Assembly: GCA_965200175.1 (NCBI GenBank) | Contig: OZ241345.1 | Location: forward strand, 2,542,001 to 2,606,000 | DNA: 64,000 nt | DNA from: Azophilus sp026709365 | Lineage (GTDB): Bacteria > Pseudomonadota > Gammaproteobacteria > Pseudomonadales > Azotimanducaceae | Direction: 5' to 3' | In this document: one piece after another, positions 40,131 to 47,704 of the stretch | How positions within the stretch are numbered: position 1 is the stretch's first letter | Layout of the letters: the number at the start of each line of letters is the position of its first letter | The notes under the pieces: model-generated | The model's input: only the letters and a program-made list of their open reading frames with translations | The model's database searches: none | What the model was told of the DNA's origin: nothing | Made by a program: the position numbers and the translations under genes

Positions 40131-41414
40131 CTAGGCTGGCGTTGCGATCTTTGAGGCGGTTTGGTTCGAGTTGGAAATGATGTCATTGACCGCCGCCCTG
40201 GACTCCTGCATCTGCTGCAGCAGCTTCCTGATCCGGTGCAGCTCCTCCATGGTGATCTCCTGAATGCGCGCCAAGTCGGCCCGCGCCTCATCAGCGTCCG
40301 CTTGGGCGTTTGACGCTTGGTAGTTGTACGCCCCGGTTGCGGCTTGGGTGCCGGCACCGCCGGCCTGGCCCGCAGCTTGGGCGAGTTGCGCCACTATCCT
40401 GAGCTTGTTGGCGGTCTGAACCACCTTTGCGGACGTTGAGGCCGCCTGGCCTGCCGTCGTGGTCGCACTGGTGCTGGCCGTCGAAGCCGTCGAGGCCGCC
40501 GCGGTGGCCGCCGTGGTGCTGGCCGTCGAGGAGGCCGTGGCCGCCGTGGTGCTGGCCGTGCTGGTGGCCGCCGCCGTCGCGGTTGATGCGGTGCTGGTCG
40601 CCGCCGCCGCCGTGGTCGCGCCGCCGCTGGTGGCCGCCGAGGAGGTCTGGGCCGCCGTGCCGGCCACGCTGGCGCCTGCCGACGCCACCCCGCCCGACGC
40701 CGCCCCGAAGCTCATGACCATCGCGATGAGGTTGACGACGAGCAGGGCGACGGCCATGGAGATCTGGAAGATCATGGCGTCCTTGCCGCTGAGGTTCATC
40801 GCCTCCATGGCTTTTTCGGTGGCGCCGGTCTCCTGGGCGATCATCATGGCGGTCATCGCCGTCGCGGCCACGGCCAGCGGCGCCGCCGCCGCTCCGCCCG
40901 ATGCCACGGCGACGACGCCGACCGCCAGCCAAGCCAGGCCGACGCCGATCCAGCCGAATATCTTGCCGATCTTGCTGCTGTTCTTGGCCTTCTCCCGCGC
41001 CTTCTCCATCTCCTCGATCTTATTCAGCGTCTCCTCGTGCTTCTCCTCGCGCTCCAGCTTCTGCGACTCAATGCGGGCCTCCGACTCCTTGACGGTCTCA
41101 AGCCCCATCTTGGACTGCATCGCATACAGGAGCAGAACCAGCTGCTCCGCGTTCATCTTCTTGGGCAAAGCCAGCGCCGGCGGCGGGGTGGCGCCGTCGT
41201 CGCCTTCAACAGCGAGGTTCACGAAGGCGGAATCCGGCGCATCCACGCGCAGCCCGCTGCCGGCGGCCCGCTGGGCCGGCCGGTTTTGAGCGGCCTGGGA
41301 AACACCCTGCGGATCGGCAACCCCCGGATCACGCCTTACCGCATTCTCCGCCTCCGCCTCCGTTGCAGCGGGAGGGAGGGGCGCGTGGGCAACGCCGCTG
41401 ACGCCATCATTCAT
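40131..41414 (-). CDS. sctE: SctE, major translocator (YopB/SipB/IpaB family)
   Basis: 427 residues from ATG 41414. A coiled coil (ARIESQKLEREEKHEETLNK) leads to the family block KIGKIFGWIGVGLAWLAVGV, a long hydrophobic hairpin (AAPLAVAATAMTAMMIAQET), then SGKDAMIFQISMAVALLVVN as the second membrane region. After that come about 85 residues made almost only of Ala, Ser and Thr, and a C-terminal coiled coil. SctE inserts in the host membrane as the pore. The ATG lies inside the upstream chaperone gene (8-base overlap) after GGAGGCGGAG. Confidence 0.9.
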   Translation of the reverse strand: MNDGVSGVAHAPLPPAATEAEAENAVRRDPGVADPQGVSQAAQNRPAQRAAGSGLRVDAPDSAFVNLAVEGDDGATPPPALALPKKMNAEQLVLLLYAMQSKMGLETVKESEARIESQKLEREEKHEETLNKIEEMEKAREKAKNSSKIGKIFGWIGVGLAWLAVGVVAVASGGAAAAPLAVAATAMTAMMIAQETGATEKAMEAMNLSGKDAMIFQISMAVALLVVNLIAMVMSFGAASGGVASAGASVAGTAAQTSSAATSGGATTAAAATSTASTATAAATSTASTTAATASSTASTTAATAAASTASTASTSATTTAGQAASTSAKVVQTANKLRIVAQLAQAAGQAGGAGTQAATGAYNYQASNAQADADEARADLARIQEITMEELHRIRKLLQQMQESRAAVNDIISNSNQTASKIATPA

Positions 41415-42009
41415 CTCCGCCTCCTTGCTTGCTCGCCAGCAAGTCATCCAAGGACATTCTCAGCAGCTTGAGCCGCCCCGCCGCTTTGGCCTTAAGGTCC
41501 GGGACATCGCGCAGCGCTGCTTCCGCAGCCTCCGGAGCCCCGGCCAAAATCATGCACTCAGCCACGTCCAGCAGCAGGTCCGGGTCCGGCGCAGCCGCAC
41601 ACTCCGCGGCCACTGACAGCGCCGAGCCGGCGGCGAAGTGATCCCGCATCATCTGCCGACATCGGCCGAGCGCCAACCAATAGTCGAAGTTCAGGTGGTC
41701 ATAGAGGCAGAGCAGTTCAAAGCCCACCACGGCCTGCTCATAGCGCCCGGCCACGTAGTCGTTTCGGGCAGCGCCGTAAAGGCCCTCAAGCCCCTCCCGG
41801 CCGACCTCGAAGACCTCCGCCAAGGTGGAGGCCTTGCCTTCGCCTTGATGGGTCGGGTCAGCATCGGTCCGCCCAGCGCTTGCGCCACCGGGCCAACCCG
41901 CAGCCACGGCGTCCGCCGGCCTTGCTGCCTCAAAATCCCCTTCTGATGCCAATGCCGTCCCCAATTTGCCGGTTGCGCAGCCTTCTGCCGTTCGCCATGC
42001 GCTTGCCAA
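41407..42009 (-). CDS. TPR-type type III chaperone (second SycD-like protein)
   Basis: 200 residues. TPR segments: GREGLEGLYGAARNDYVAGR, YEQAVVGFELLCLYDHLNFD and YWLALGRCRQMMRDHFAAGS, parallel to the SycD core of the other TPR chaperone (KYEQAEQLFLFL, RFWMGLAATQQM). The first about 60 residues are low-complexity and may not be translated; TTG 42009 is simply the first start in frame. The end overlaps sctE, so SctE is the probable client. Two SycD-like genes in one operon suggests separate clients. Confidence 0.75.
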   Translation of the reverse strand: MASAWRTAEGCATGKLGTALASEGDFEAARPADAVAAGWPGGASAGRTDADPTHQGEGKASTLAEVFEVGREGLEGLYGAARNDYVAGRYEQAVVGFELLCLYDHLNFDYWLALGRCRQMMRDHFAAGSALSVAAECAAAPDPDLLLDVAECMILAGAPEAAEAALRDVPDLKAKAAGRLKLLRMSLDDLLASKQGGGDE

Positions 42010-42033
42010 GCCGCAAGCAGGCCGAGCGGCGGC

Positions 42034-42351
42034 TCATATGCGCGTCATGCGCCTCGGCGGCCTGCGACGAGCCTTCGGCGCCTGCGCCTTCGCGGTGTTG
42101 GCCACCAACGCCGCCTCGTCCTCCGCCAGTTCGCGATGCAACTGCGCGAGATCCTCATCGATCAGCTTTTGCAGGTCCGGCGAGCAGGCGCCATTGCGCA
42201 CCAGCGCCAGCACGTCATCGGCGCTGCCGAGGCCGACGTTCTCGATCATCGCACCCATCTTGGCCTGCACCGCACGGGCCTCCTCAACCGAAGCCTCCGC
42301 CTCAGCAATCAGCTTGTCGATGCGCTCGTCGCGGGTGTTGCCTTCACTCAT
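42034..42351 (-). CDS. LcrG/PcrG-like tip chaperone and regulator
   Basis: 105 residues. The helical part LIAEAEASVEEARAVQAKMG, AMIENVGLGSADDVLALV and PDLQKLIDEDLAQL follows LcrG (TLKQAELAIADSDHRAK, MCADIGLTPEAVMKIF, ERELLDEIKRQ). The end RRRPPRRMTRI resembles the KRPRKPTMMRG end of LcrG. In Yersinia and Pseudomonas this protein binds the tip protein and restrains secretion. It is first in the translocator operon, as lcrG is in lcrGVH-yopBD. Similarity is modest, yet position and the basic tail agree. Confidence 0.6.
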   Translation of the reverse strand: MSEGNTRDERIDKLIAEAEASVEEARAVQAKMGAMIENVGLGSADDVLALVRNGACSPDLQKLIDEDLAQLHRELAEDEAALVANTAKAQAPKARRRPPRRMTRI

Positions 42352-42408
42352 GGTCAGTGCCCGTCAGTTGAAGCGGCAACGCTACACCATTGGCATATTG
42401 AAGGCAAT

Positions 42409-42492
42409 GCGCCTCTCGCCCGAAGGGCGAGAGGCGGTTGGAGTTTCGCTGGCGCGAAACTCCGCGCGCTCGTCGCGTGGGTCAGGTTCCGA
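42409..42492 (+). repeat. Two-hairpin repeat, copy 12 (CTCTCGCCC-type), at island boundary
   Basis: Marks the junction between the type III island and the pilin genes. The tail stops at GGTCAGGTTCCGA and runs into another small hairpin (ACCCGACGGTTCGGGC). Confidence 0.87.
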
Positions 42493-42576
42493 CCCGACGG
42501 TTCGGGCCGATGTCCTACGGCCTGTCGGGCCAAACGCCACTAGGCGCGGCTTGTGCAGGGCGATAGTCTTCGAGCC

Positions 42577-43209
42577 ATGAAGCCTCCGCCGCATCAGCAC
42601 TCCGTGTGCGAAAGCCAAACCGCAGCCCAAGACCGCGCCCGGGTTGCGGCAATTCGCTGGGGCGGGGCTTCGCTGCTTGAATTGCTGGTGACCTTGGCCG
42701 TTGCCGGGGTGCTTATGGGCACTGCCCTGCCCGCCTTCGTCGAGCTTGGTGCCGACCAACGCGCCGCGGCGCGCATCAATGCCATGCTCGGTGCGGTGCG
42801 CGCCACCCGACATCTGGCCATCACCCACAACGCCCCGGCTACCCTGTGCCCTGGCCAAGGTCCAAGATGCTTGGGCGCAAACCGTTGGCATGAGGGGGCC
42901 GTCGTGTTTCTGGACCACGATCGGGACCGACAGGTTGATGAGGGCGAGTTGGTGGGCCTGCGGCTGCCCCCCTTGGCGGAAGGCGAACGCATCCGTTGGC
43001 GTTCGTTCCGCAACCGCAGCTACCTGCTCATTCACGGATCCGGCTTGACGGACTGGCAGAACGGCAACTTCCAATACTGCCCTGCCGATGGCGATGCCCG
43101 ATTCGCCCGTCAGATCATTCTGAACGCCCAAGGCCGGGCGCGCCGGGCCATCGACGCGGACGGTGACGGCATTCGGGAGGACGCAGCCGGAGAGCCGCTC
43201 GAATGCTAG
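42577..43209 (+). CDS. fimT: Minor type IV pilin, FimT/GspH family
   Basis: 210 residues. The class III leader ends WGG, followed by ASLLELLVTLAVAGVLMGTA with Glu at mature position 5, as PilD requires. A GspH/FimT-type beta domain follows (NAMLGAVRATRHLAITHNAP, VVFLDHDRDRQVDEGE). It belongs to the priming complex of type IV pili. ATG 42577 gives a 28-residue leader, long but with no better start. It is convergent with pilY1, with a 4-base overlap, so it is separate from the pilEVWX operon. Confidence 0.85.
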   Translation: MKPPPHQHSVCESQTAAQDRARVAAIRWGGASLLELLVTLAVAGVLMGTALPAFVELGADQRAAARINAMLGAVRATRHLAITHNAPATLCPGQGPRCLGANRWHEGAVVFLDHDRDRQVDEGELVGLRLPPLAEGERIRWRSFRNRSYLLIHGSGLTDWQNGNFQYCPADGDARFARQIILNAQGRARRAIDADGDGIREDAAGEPLEC

Positions 43210-45290
43210 TCCGACAACTCGCGCCAAGACAGCCGCCCGGCCAGCTGATGTGCGGACGGGCCGATGGCTTGGGTGCGGCGGTGGGAGCCGCCGGCCACAA
43301 TCAACTGGCCTCCGTCGAAGCTCGGCAGCAAGCGGGGCGCCGTCAACGGACCGTTGAAGTCGCGCTCATCGAAGACCGTGCCGGGGGCGCGGTCCGCGGC
43401 AGCCACGGAAAGCAGGTCGCCCGCATTCACAAGTCCGTCGCCGTTCAGGTCGAGAACCGCGCGCCGGGGACTGCCGCCAGTGACCCAGTTGATCGGCATG
43501 ACGGCACCGACTGCGCCACCCGATCCCTTGGGGATCAGCGTGGTCACCAGCAGAAGGTCGCCCCAAGCCGTCAGGCGCGGGTGGAAGCGTTCGCCGGGAT
43601 GCTGGGCGGCACCGGTTTCGCTGCCGGCGCGGGGGGCATCGAGATCGACGCGCCAGCCGCGCACAGCCGACCGGGAAGCGCCGGCGGGCCGGTAGTTCAC
43701 CGGGCGATCGACAACGACCCGGTGCAGGTGCGCCGATCCGCTGACCGTAGCGTGGATGTTGCGCAGTCTCTGCGCAACCAGCGATTCAGGGTTCGCCACG
43801 CCATCCGCCAATCCAACCGCATCCCAGATGCCGTACAGGGACTGAACGGCCACATCGCCCGGTTCGCCCGGACGCCAGGGAAACCCGGTGGCGAACACAA
43901 CCATGAAGCCGGGTTGGCTGGGATGCTTGAAAACCATGGGGCGAGCGGCGATGGGTTGCGGAACGCCCCGCCCGCTGCCATGCCGCGCCTGGAACAGGCG
44001 CGTTGCGCTCCAATTCGCCGGCTCCGAGCTCGACAAGTCGAACCGATGCAGGTTGCCGTCAACGTCCCCCGCATAGGCTCGGTCCACCGTGCCGTTCAGA
44101 TCCAAGTCCACCAAAGCCGGTTCGCCCAGCCCGGAAGCGGCGCCAGCCGGCAGCTTGACGAAGTCGTCCGCCGCCCAGCCGTCAAGCCCGGCATCCACGA
44201 ACAGCACGAACAGGACGGCGCGCCCGGCGGTGCTGCCCTCGCCGTTGCCGAGCACGGCCACCCACTTCCGCGCCCCGCCCGCATCGCGCGCGTTGCTCAT
44301 GGCCAGACGCGCCTGGCTGGTGGCAAAGCCCAGATCCTTGACCGGCGCTCCGTCTTCGTCCAAGTCGGCGACCGGCCGGCCGGCCGCATCGAGCGGCGGG
44401 ACGTCGTCGGCATCGGTGAACTCCCAAAGCGGCATGCCCGCCGCCGCTTCGGCGCTGCCGGCGCTGGTTTCAGGATCCGTGACGTCGAGCGCGAAGTAGC
44501 CCTTGCCGCGTTCGCCGAGACCGCCGATCAGCAGCGTCCGCCAAGCCTTGCGCCCAGTTGAGGACGCCAACCTCACAAAGGCGTCCTCCACCGTGGGCGA
44601 GGGGATTCGAAGGGAAGCCTGGCGTTGCGACCCCGAGGCCCGGCCATCAAGCCCCATGACCCGCCGCTGATCGCCGTCGATCAACTGATTCGGCACATAG
44701 GCAAACGCCTCATGGCCATCATCCGCGTCAAAGGCGTGCAGCAATCCATTGTTCGAGCTGACGTAAACCATTGCCGGGCGGCGCGCCCAATCCGCCGCAA
44801 ACTCGGAATAGGCTTCGCCGCGGGCGACGGGATAGGGCGCTTGTTCACGCCGCACGGCTTGGGGCGCTCCCACAACCACCGGCTCCGAGCCGACAATCGA
44901 CCCCAGCCGCCGGACGTTGCCCTGGCCGCGCAGCCAGTTCGCCTCATCTTCACTCAACAGGGCTCTTTGGCTGGCGTTGAGGCGGCTGTGCTCGAATGGC
45001 AGGCCAGCCCCGGCGACTCGATCCAAGGTGATGATGACGCGCTGTTCCGGCGAAGCGCGCTCAAGCCGCTGCGCCGCCCGCCACAGCACACGCAATCCAA
45101 CCCCGTCGAAGCGGACGGCATGAAGGTCGCCGCCCGCCCCATTGAGATCGTGGAAAGCCCGATACTCAACGCTGCCTTCGCCGGCCCCGCCGAAGGCGAC
45201 GGCGGCCAGCGCCTGGGCAGCGTCCGCCTCGGCCGGAATGGCAGCAGAGGCGAGACCGATCCCGACAACAAGGCCAAGCCAAGCGTTCAC
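43206..45290 (-). CDS. pilY1: PilY1-like pilus tip/adhesin protein, short form
   Basis: 694 residues from GTG 45290, with a signal peptide. The PilY1 C-terminal beta-propeller is complete: LGSIVGSEPVVVG, VYVSSNNGLLHAFDADDG, YVPNQLI, GKGYFALDVTDP and VKLPAG. The calcium site region is DLDLNGTVDRAYAGDVDGNL. Full PilY1 proteins have about 1100 residues with an N-terminal von Willebrand A-like domain; that part is missing here. It supports pilus assembly and retraction control. The start overlaps the pilX stop as GTGA. Confidence 0.9.
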   Translation of the reverse strand: MNAWLGLVVGIGLASAAIPAEADAAQALAAVAFGGAGEGSVEYRAFHDLNGAGGDLHAVRFDGVGLRVLWRAAQRLERASPEQRVIITLDRVAGAGLPFEHSRLNASQRALLSEDEANWLRGQGNVRRLGSIVGSEPVVVGAPQAVRREQAPYPVARGEAYSEFAADWARRPAMVYVSSNNGLLHAFDADDGHEAFAYVPNQLIDGDQRRVMGLDGRASGSQRQASLRIPSPTVEDAFVRLASSTGRKAWRTLLIGGLGERGKGYFALDVTDPETSAGSAEAAAGMPLWEFTDADDVPPLDAAGRPVADLDEDGAPVKDLGFATSQARLAMSNARDAGGARKWVAVLGNGEGSTAGRAVLFVLFVDAGLDGWAADDFVKLPAGAASGLGEPALVDLDLNGTVDRAYAGDVDGNLHRFDLSSSEPANWSATRLFQARHGSGRGVPQPIAARPMVFKHPSQPGFMVVFATGFPWRPGEPGDVAVQSLYGIWDAVGLADGVANPESLVAQRLRNIHATVSGSAHLHRVVVDRPVNYRPAGASRSAVRGWRVDLDAPRAGSETGAAQHPGERFHPRLTAWGDLLLVTTLIPKGSGGAVGAVMPINWVTGGSPRRAVLDLNGDGLVNAGDLLSVAAADRAPGTVFDERDFNGPLTAPRLLPSFDGGQLIVAGGSHRRTQAIGPSAHQLAGRLSWRELSD

Positions 45291-45913
45291 GGACCGTTCC
45301 CCGGCGGCAAACGCACCGCGAAAGTGCTTTGCAGTTGCGCCCGGGCATGGCGCGTGGCGCCAAAGCCGCGGGCGGTGATTCGAAAAATGGCCGTTCGCGG
45401 CACGTCGGCCAAGGTGGACTGCTCAAGCAGGTGCGGATGGTCCGGCCCGGCCAAGGTGGTGAGCCATTCGATCAAGTAGCGCGGCGCGGCAATCGCGCCA
45501 GTGACCGGCGCAGCCTGGCGGCTGCCGCTGCTGCCGGCCACCCAGACAACCTCGGCCTGCCACACTGGATCTTCGCCGAAGCCCGCCGGGCGCCAGAGGC
45601 CATCGACGCCCGTCCGGGTGTAGCGGGCCGCATCGGGCCTTGAGGCCCGCAAAAAACGCTCGCCCTCCCGCAGCGCCCGCTCCGCCGCTTGCAAGGCTAT
45701 TAGGTTGTCGTGGGCGTTGCGGGCCACGCGCGCCTGCAACTGAGTGGCCTGCATCGCCGCCACGCCGACGATGGCCAGCAGCATCAGCAGGACCAAGCTG
45801 ATGAACAGGGCGATGCCATGCTGCCCAGGAGCCCCGGCCTTCGGAGGTCGCGAAAGCGAAAATTCGGTGCCGCCGACCCTTTGGACGGGCGATTGAGGGG
45901 AATATCGGGCCAT
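45287..45913 (-). CDS. pilX: Minor type IV pilin PilX (start inside a MITE-like element)
   Basis: 208 residues as translated from ATG 45913. The PilX signature begins at GQHGIALFISLVLLMLLAIV and continues GVAAMQATQLQARVARNAHD with ALQAAERALREGE. The preceding 29 residues (MARYSPQSPVQRVGGTEF...) come wholly from the MITE-like element at 45827-45990. PilX leaders are usually only 6-12 residues, so the native start was probably displaced and a start codon in the element is used instead. It is coupled to pilY1. Confidence 0.87.
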   Translation of the reverse strand: MARYSPQSPVQRVGGTEFSLSRPPKAGAPGQHGIALFISLVLLMLLAIVGVAAMQATQLQARVARNAHDNLIALQAAERALREGERFLRASRPDAARYTRTGVDGLWRPAGFGEDPVWQAEVVWVAGSSGSRQAAPVTGAIAAPRYLIEWLTTLAGPDHPHLLEQSTLADVPRTAIFRITARGFGATRHARAQLQSTFAVRLPPGNGP

Positions 45914-45990
45914 ATTTGACGAAATCGAACGCGCTAAAGGGTACGGCGGATGCGCCTTTGCAGCCGTGAACTTCGGAGGCGGAGGCTCCT
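45827..45990 (-). mobile_element. MITE-like element, copy 2 (164 bp), overlaps pilX start
   Basis: The reverse complement aligns end to end with 19980-20142. The ends are AGGAGCCCCGGCCTTCGGAG (plus strand, left) and CTTCGGAGGCGGAGGCTCCT (right), again inverted. The cores share CGTTCGATTTCGTCAAATAT and GAATTTTCGCTTTCGCGAC. It lies between pilW and pilX. Confidence 0.82.
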
Positions 45991-46003
45991 GCCGCCCGGT
46001 CCG

Positions 46004-47209
46004 CTACCATGCATTTCTCAAACTCAAGACCTGCGCAAAGCGTTGGGTGGCATCCCCGCTGGCAGCAGTCACCGCCAGGGAAACCGACCGCACCTCCTGA
46101 TCGTCAGCCAAGGCGCTGAACGGCAGGTAGCGGTTGGGACCATCAAAGCCGTCGTGGCGGTCTTCATCGACCCCCGCCCACACCTGCAGGTCAATGACGC
46201 CCGCCACCAACTCCTCGGGCCGCGAAACGCCCGAGCGCCGCCAAAGGCCCGCCTCCCGGCGACCTGCGCCATAGCCAACGAAGTAGATCTCAGTCACGAC
46301 TTGGGCGACCTGCGCACCCTCAGCATGGGCAGCGCCGCCGTATCGCCGGCCGGACTCCGAAAGGGAGCGGCTACCGTCATTGTCATACGGCCCGCTGCCC
46401 GAGGCGCGCCTGATAACGGATTGGCCGGGGCCCGCGCCGGCGACGCCGGTGATGCGGAACATCGCCGCCTGCTCACAATCGCTGACCAGTGCCACGTCGC
46501 CCGCTCGAAAGCGGCCATGCGCCGAATCCCGGACAACCGGGTCGCCGTCCGGCGCCAATCCGGCCGCCAAGGCGACGGCCGGCTGCCGCAGGCGGCGAAA
46601 GACAATGATGTCCGCTCCCGGCGCCAAGCGCCCAAGGTGGATGCCCGTGCCCGGGGCCAAGGCGTTGACCGTGCCGCCACTGGCCCGCCGAGGCAAGGGC
46701 GCCAGGCTGGGCATCCAGTCATCAAGGGCCGTGGAGGTGCCATCGCCCTGATAGTCAAACCCCTGAACCGGACGGGAAAGGTTGAATTCAAACAGATCGT
46801 CCCAGCCGCCGTTCAGAGTGCTCACCAAGCGGACGGCACGGCCATTGCAGCCGAGATGGCCTGCCGCAGCCGCAGACCGCCGCAGGAAGGCCATGGCATA
46901 ACGCCCGCTGTCCTGCGCATCAGCCTGCGCCATGAGGCTCGACGCCAAGGCCCGCCCTCCCGCGTACTGTTGCGCCAGACCCCAAACCACCACCAAGCCC
47001 AAGGCCAAGCCCAAAAGCAATTCGACCAACGACAGGCCTTGGCTCAGCGGGTGAGAGCCTTCAGCTAGGGAGCGCGAGGGGGAACCCCTCGCATGAGAGG
47101 AGCCTTCGGCCGGGGAGCGCGAGGGGCTTACCCCTCGCATGAAAACAGGCTCAGCCGGGGAGCTTGAGGGGCTTGCCCCTCGCATGAAAAACGGCCAACG
47201 GGCGGACAT
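46004..47209 (-). CDS. pilW: Minor type IV pilin PilW, leader lengthened by repeats
   Basis: 401 residues from ATG 47209, which lies 6 bases after the pilV stop with GGCGGGG upstream. The pilin motif is SQG followed by LSLVELLLGLALGLVVVWGL, giving a leader of 58 residues; 10-15 would be normal. The excess is three repeats of RGASPSSSPAE-like peptide encoded by 45-46 base hairpin units at 47053-47187. The body is PilW-like (GRYAMAFLRRSAAAAGHLGC, DGDPVVRDSA). In-frame ATGs at 47185 and 47140 would shorten the leader. Processing by PilD may still occur. Confidence 0.87.
   Translation of the reverse strand: MSARWPFFMRGASPSSSPAEPVFMRGVSPSRSPAEGSSHARGSPSRSLAEGSHPLSQGLSLVELLLGLALGLVVVWGLAQQYAGGRALASSLMAQADAQDSGRYAMAFLRRSAAAAGHLGCNGRAVRLVSTLNGGWDDLFEFNLSRPVQGFDYQGDGTSTALDDWMPSLAPLPRRASGGTVNALAPGTGIHLGRLAPGADIIVFRRLRQPAVALAAGLAPDGDPVVRDSAHGRFRAGDVALVSDCEQAAMFRITGVAGAGPGQSVIRRASGSGPYDNDGSRSLSESGRRYGGAAHAEGAQVAQVVTEIYFVGYGAGRREAGLWRRSGVSRPEELVAGVIDLQVWAGVDEDRHDGFDGPNRYLPFSALADDQEVRSVSLAVTAASGDATQRFAQVLSLRNAW
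47053..47187 (-). repeat. Three tandem hairpin repeats (45-46 bp) within the pilW leader
   Basis: Each unit reads CATGCGAGGGG, a 2-5 base loop, then CCCCTC, followed by GCTCCCCGGCTGAAG. Stems such as GCGAGGGG/CCCCTCGC repeat three times. The unit lengths (45, then 46) place the copies in changing frames. Confidence 0.85.
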
Positions 47210-47215
47210 CGCGCG

Positions 47216-47704
47216 TCAGACCCCGCCGTCAACCGTCAATGTTCGGTCCTCGCCTTGGTCCTGCCATCGAATGGTGACGCGCACCGAAGCGGCTGAGGCA
47301 TCAGCGGCAACGGCTCCCGTGGCGCGGAGCGGCCCGCGGCAGCCCGGATCCGTCGTGGATGCGCCCAAGGCGCAACGCCACTGCGCCAGATCAAACGCCG
47401 CCATTTCCACCGCAGCGCATCGGTTGGCGCGGCAATCCGATGCCCCGCCGGCATCCCCGCTCAGCGCATAGCCTCCCGCTTGCAGGCCAGCGGGGTTGGC
47501 GCGCATGCGCTCAATGATGTCCTCCGCCAACCTAACCGCCTCGGCATGGGCCGCCGCTGACCGTCGATGCTGGGCGTTCAGGGCGGTCAGGCCGGCAGCG
47601 CCCAACACCCCAACGCTGGCGACCAGCAGGGCCACCAACAGCTCAAGCATCGAAAAGCCCCTCTGGCGGGACTCAGGACGCTTCGCCTCAATGGTCCCAG
47701 CCAT
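47216..47704 (-). CDS. pilV: Minor type IV pilin PilV
   Basis: 162 residues from ATG 47704. The leader MAGTIEAKRPESRQRG precedes FSMLELLVALLVASVGVLGA with Glu5. The body has AEAVRLAEDIIERMRANPAG and a Cys-rich central section (CRANRCAAVE), as in PilV. It overlaps the pilE end by 17 bases, so the genes are coupled. A longer upstream open frame is only antisense-like sequence of pilE. Confidence 0.87.
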   Translation of the reverse strand: MAGTIEAKRPESRQRGFSMLELLVALLVASVGVLGAAGLTALNAQHRRSAAAHAEAVRLAEDIIERMRANPAGLQAGGYALSGDAGGASDCRANRCAAVEMAAFDLAQWRCALGASTTDPGCRGPLRATGAVAADASAASVRVTIRWQDQGEDRTLTVDGGV

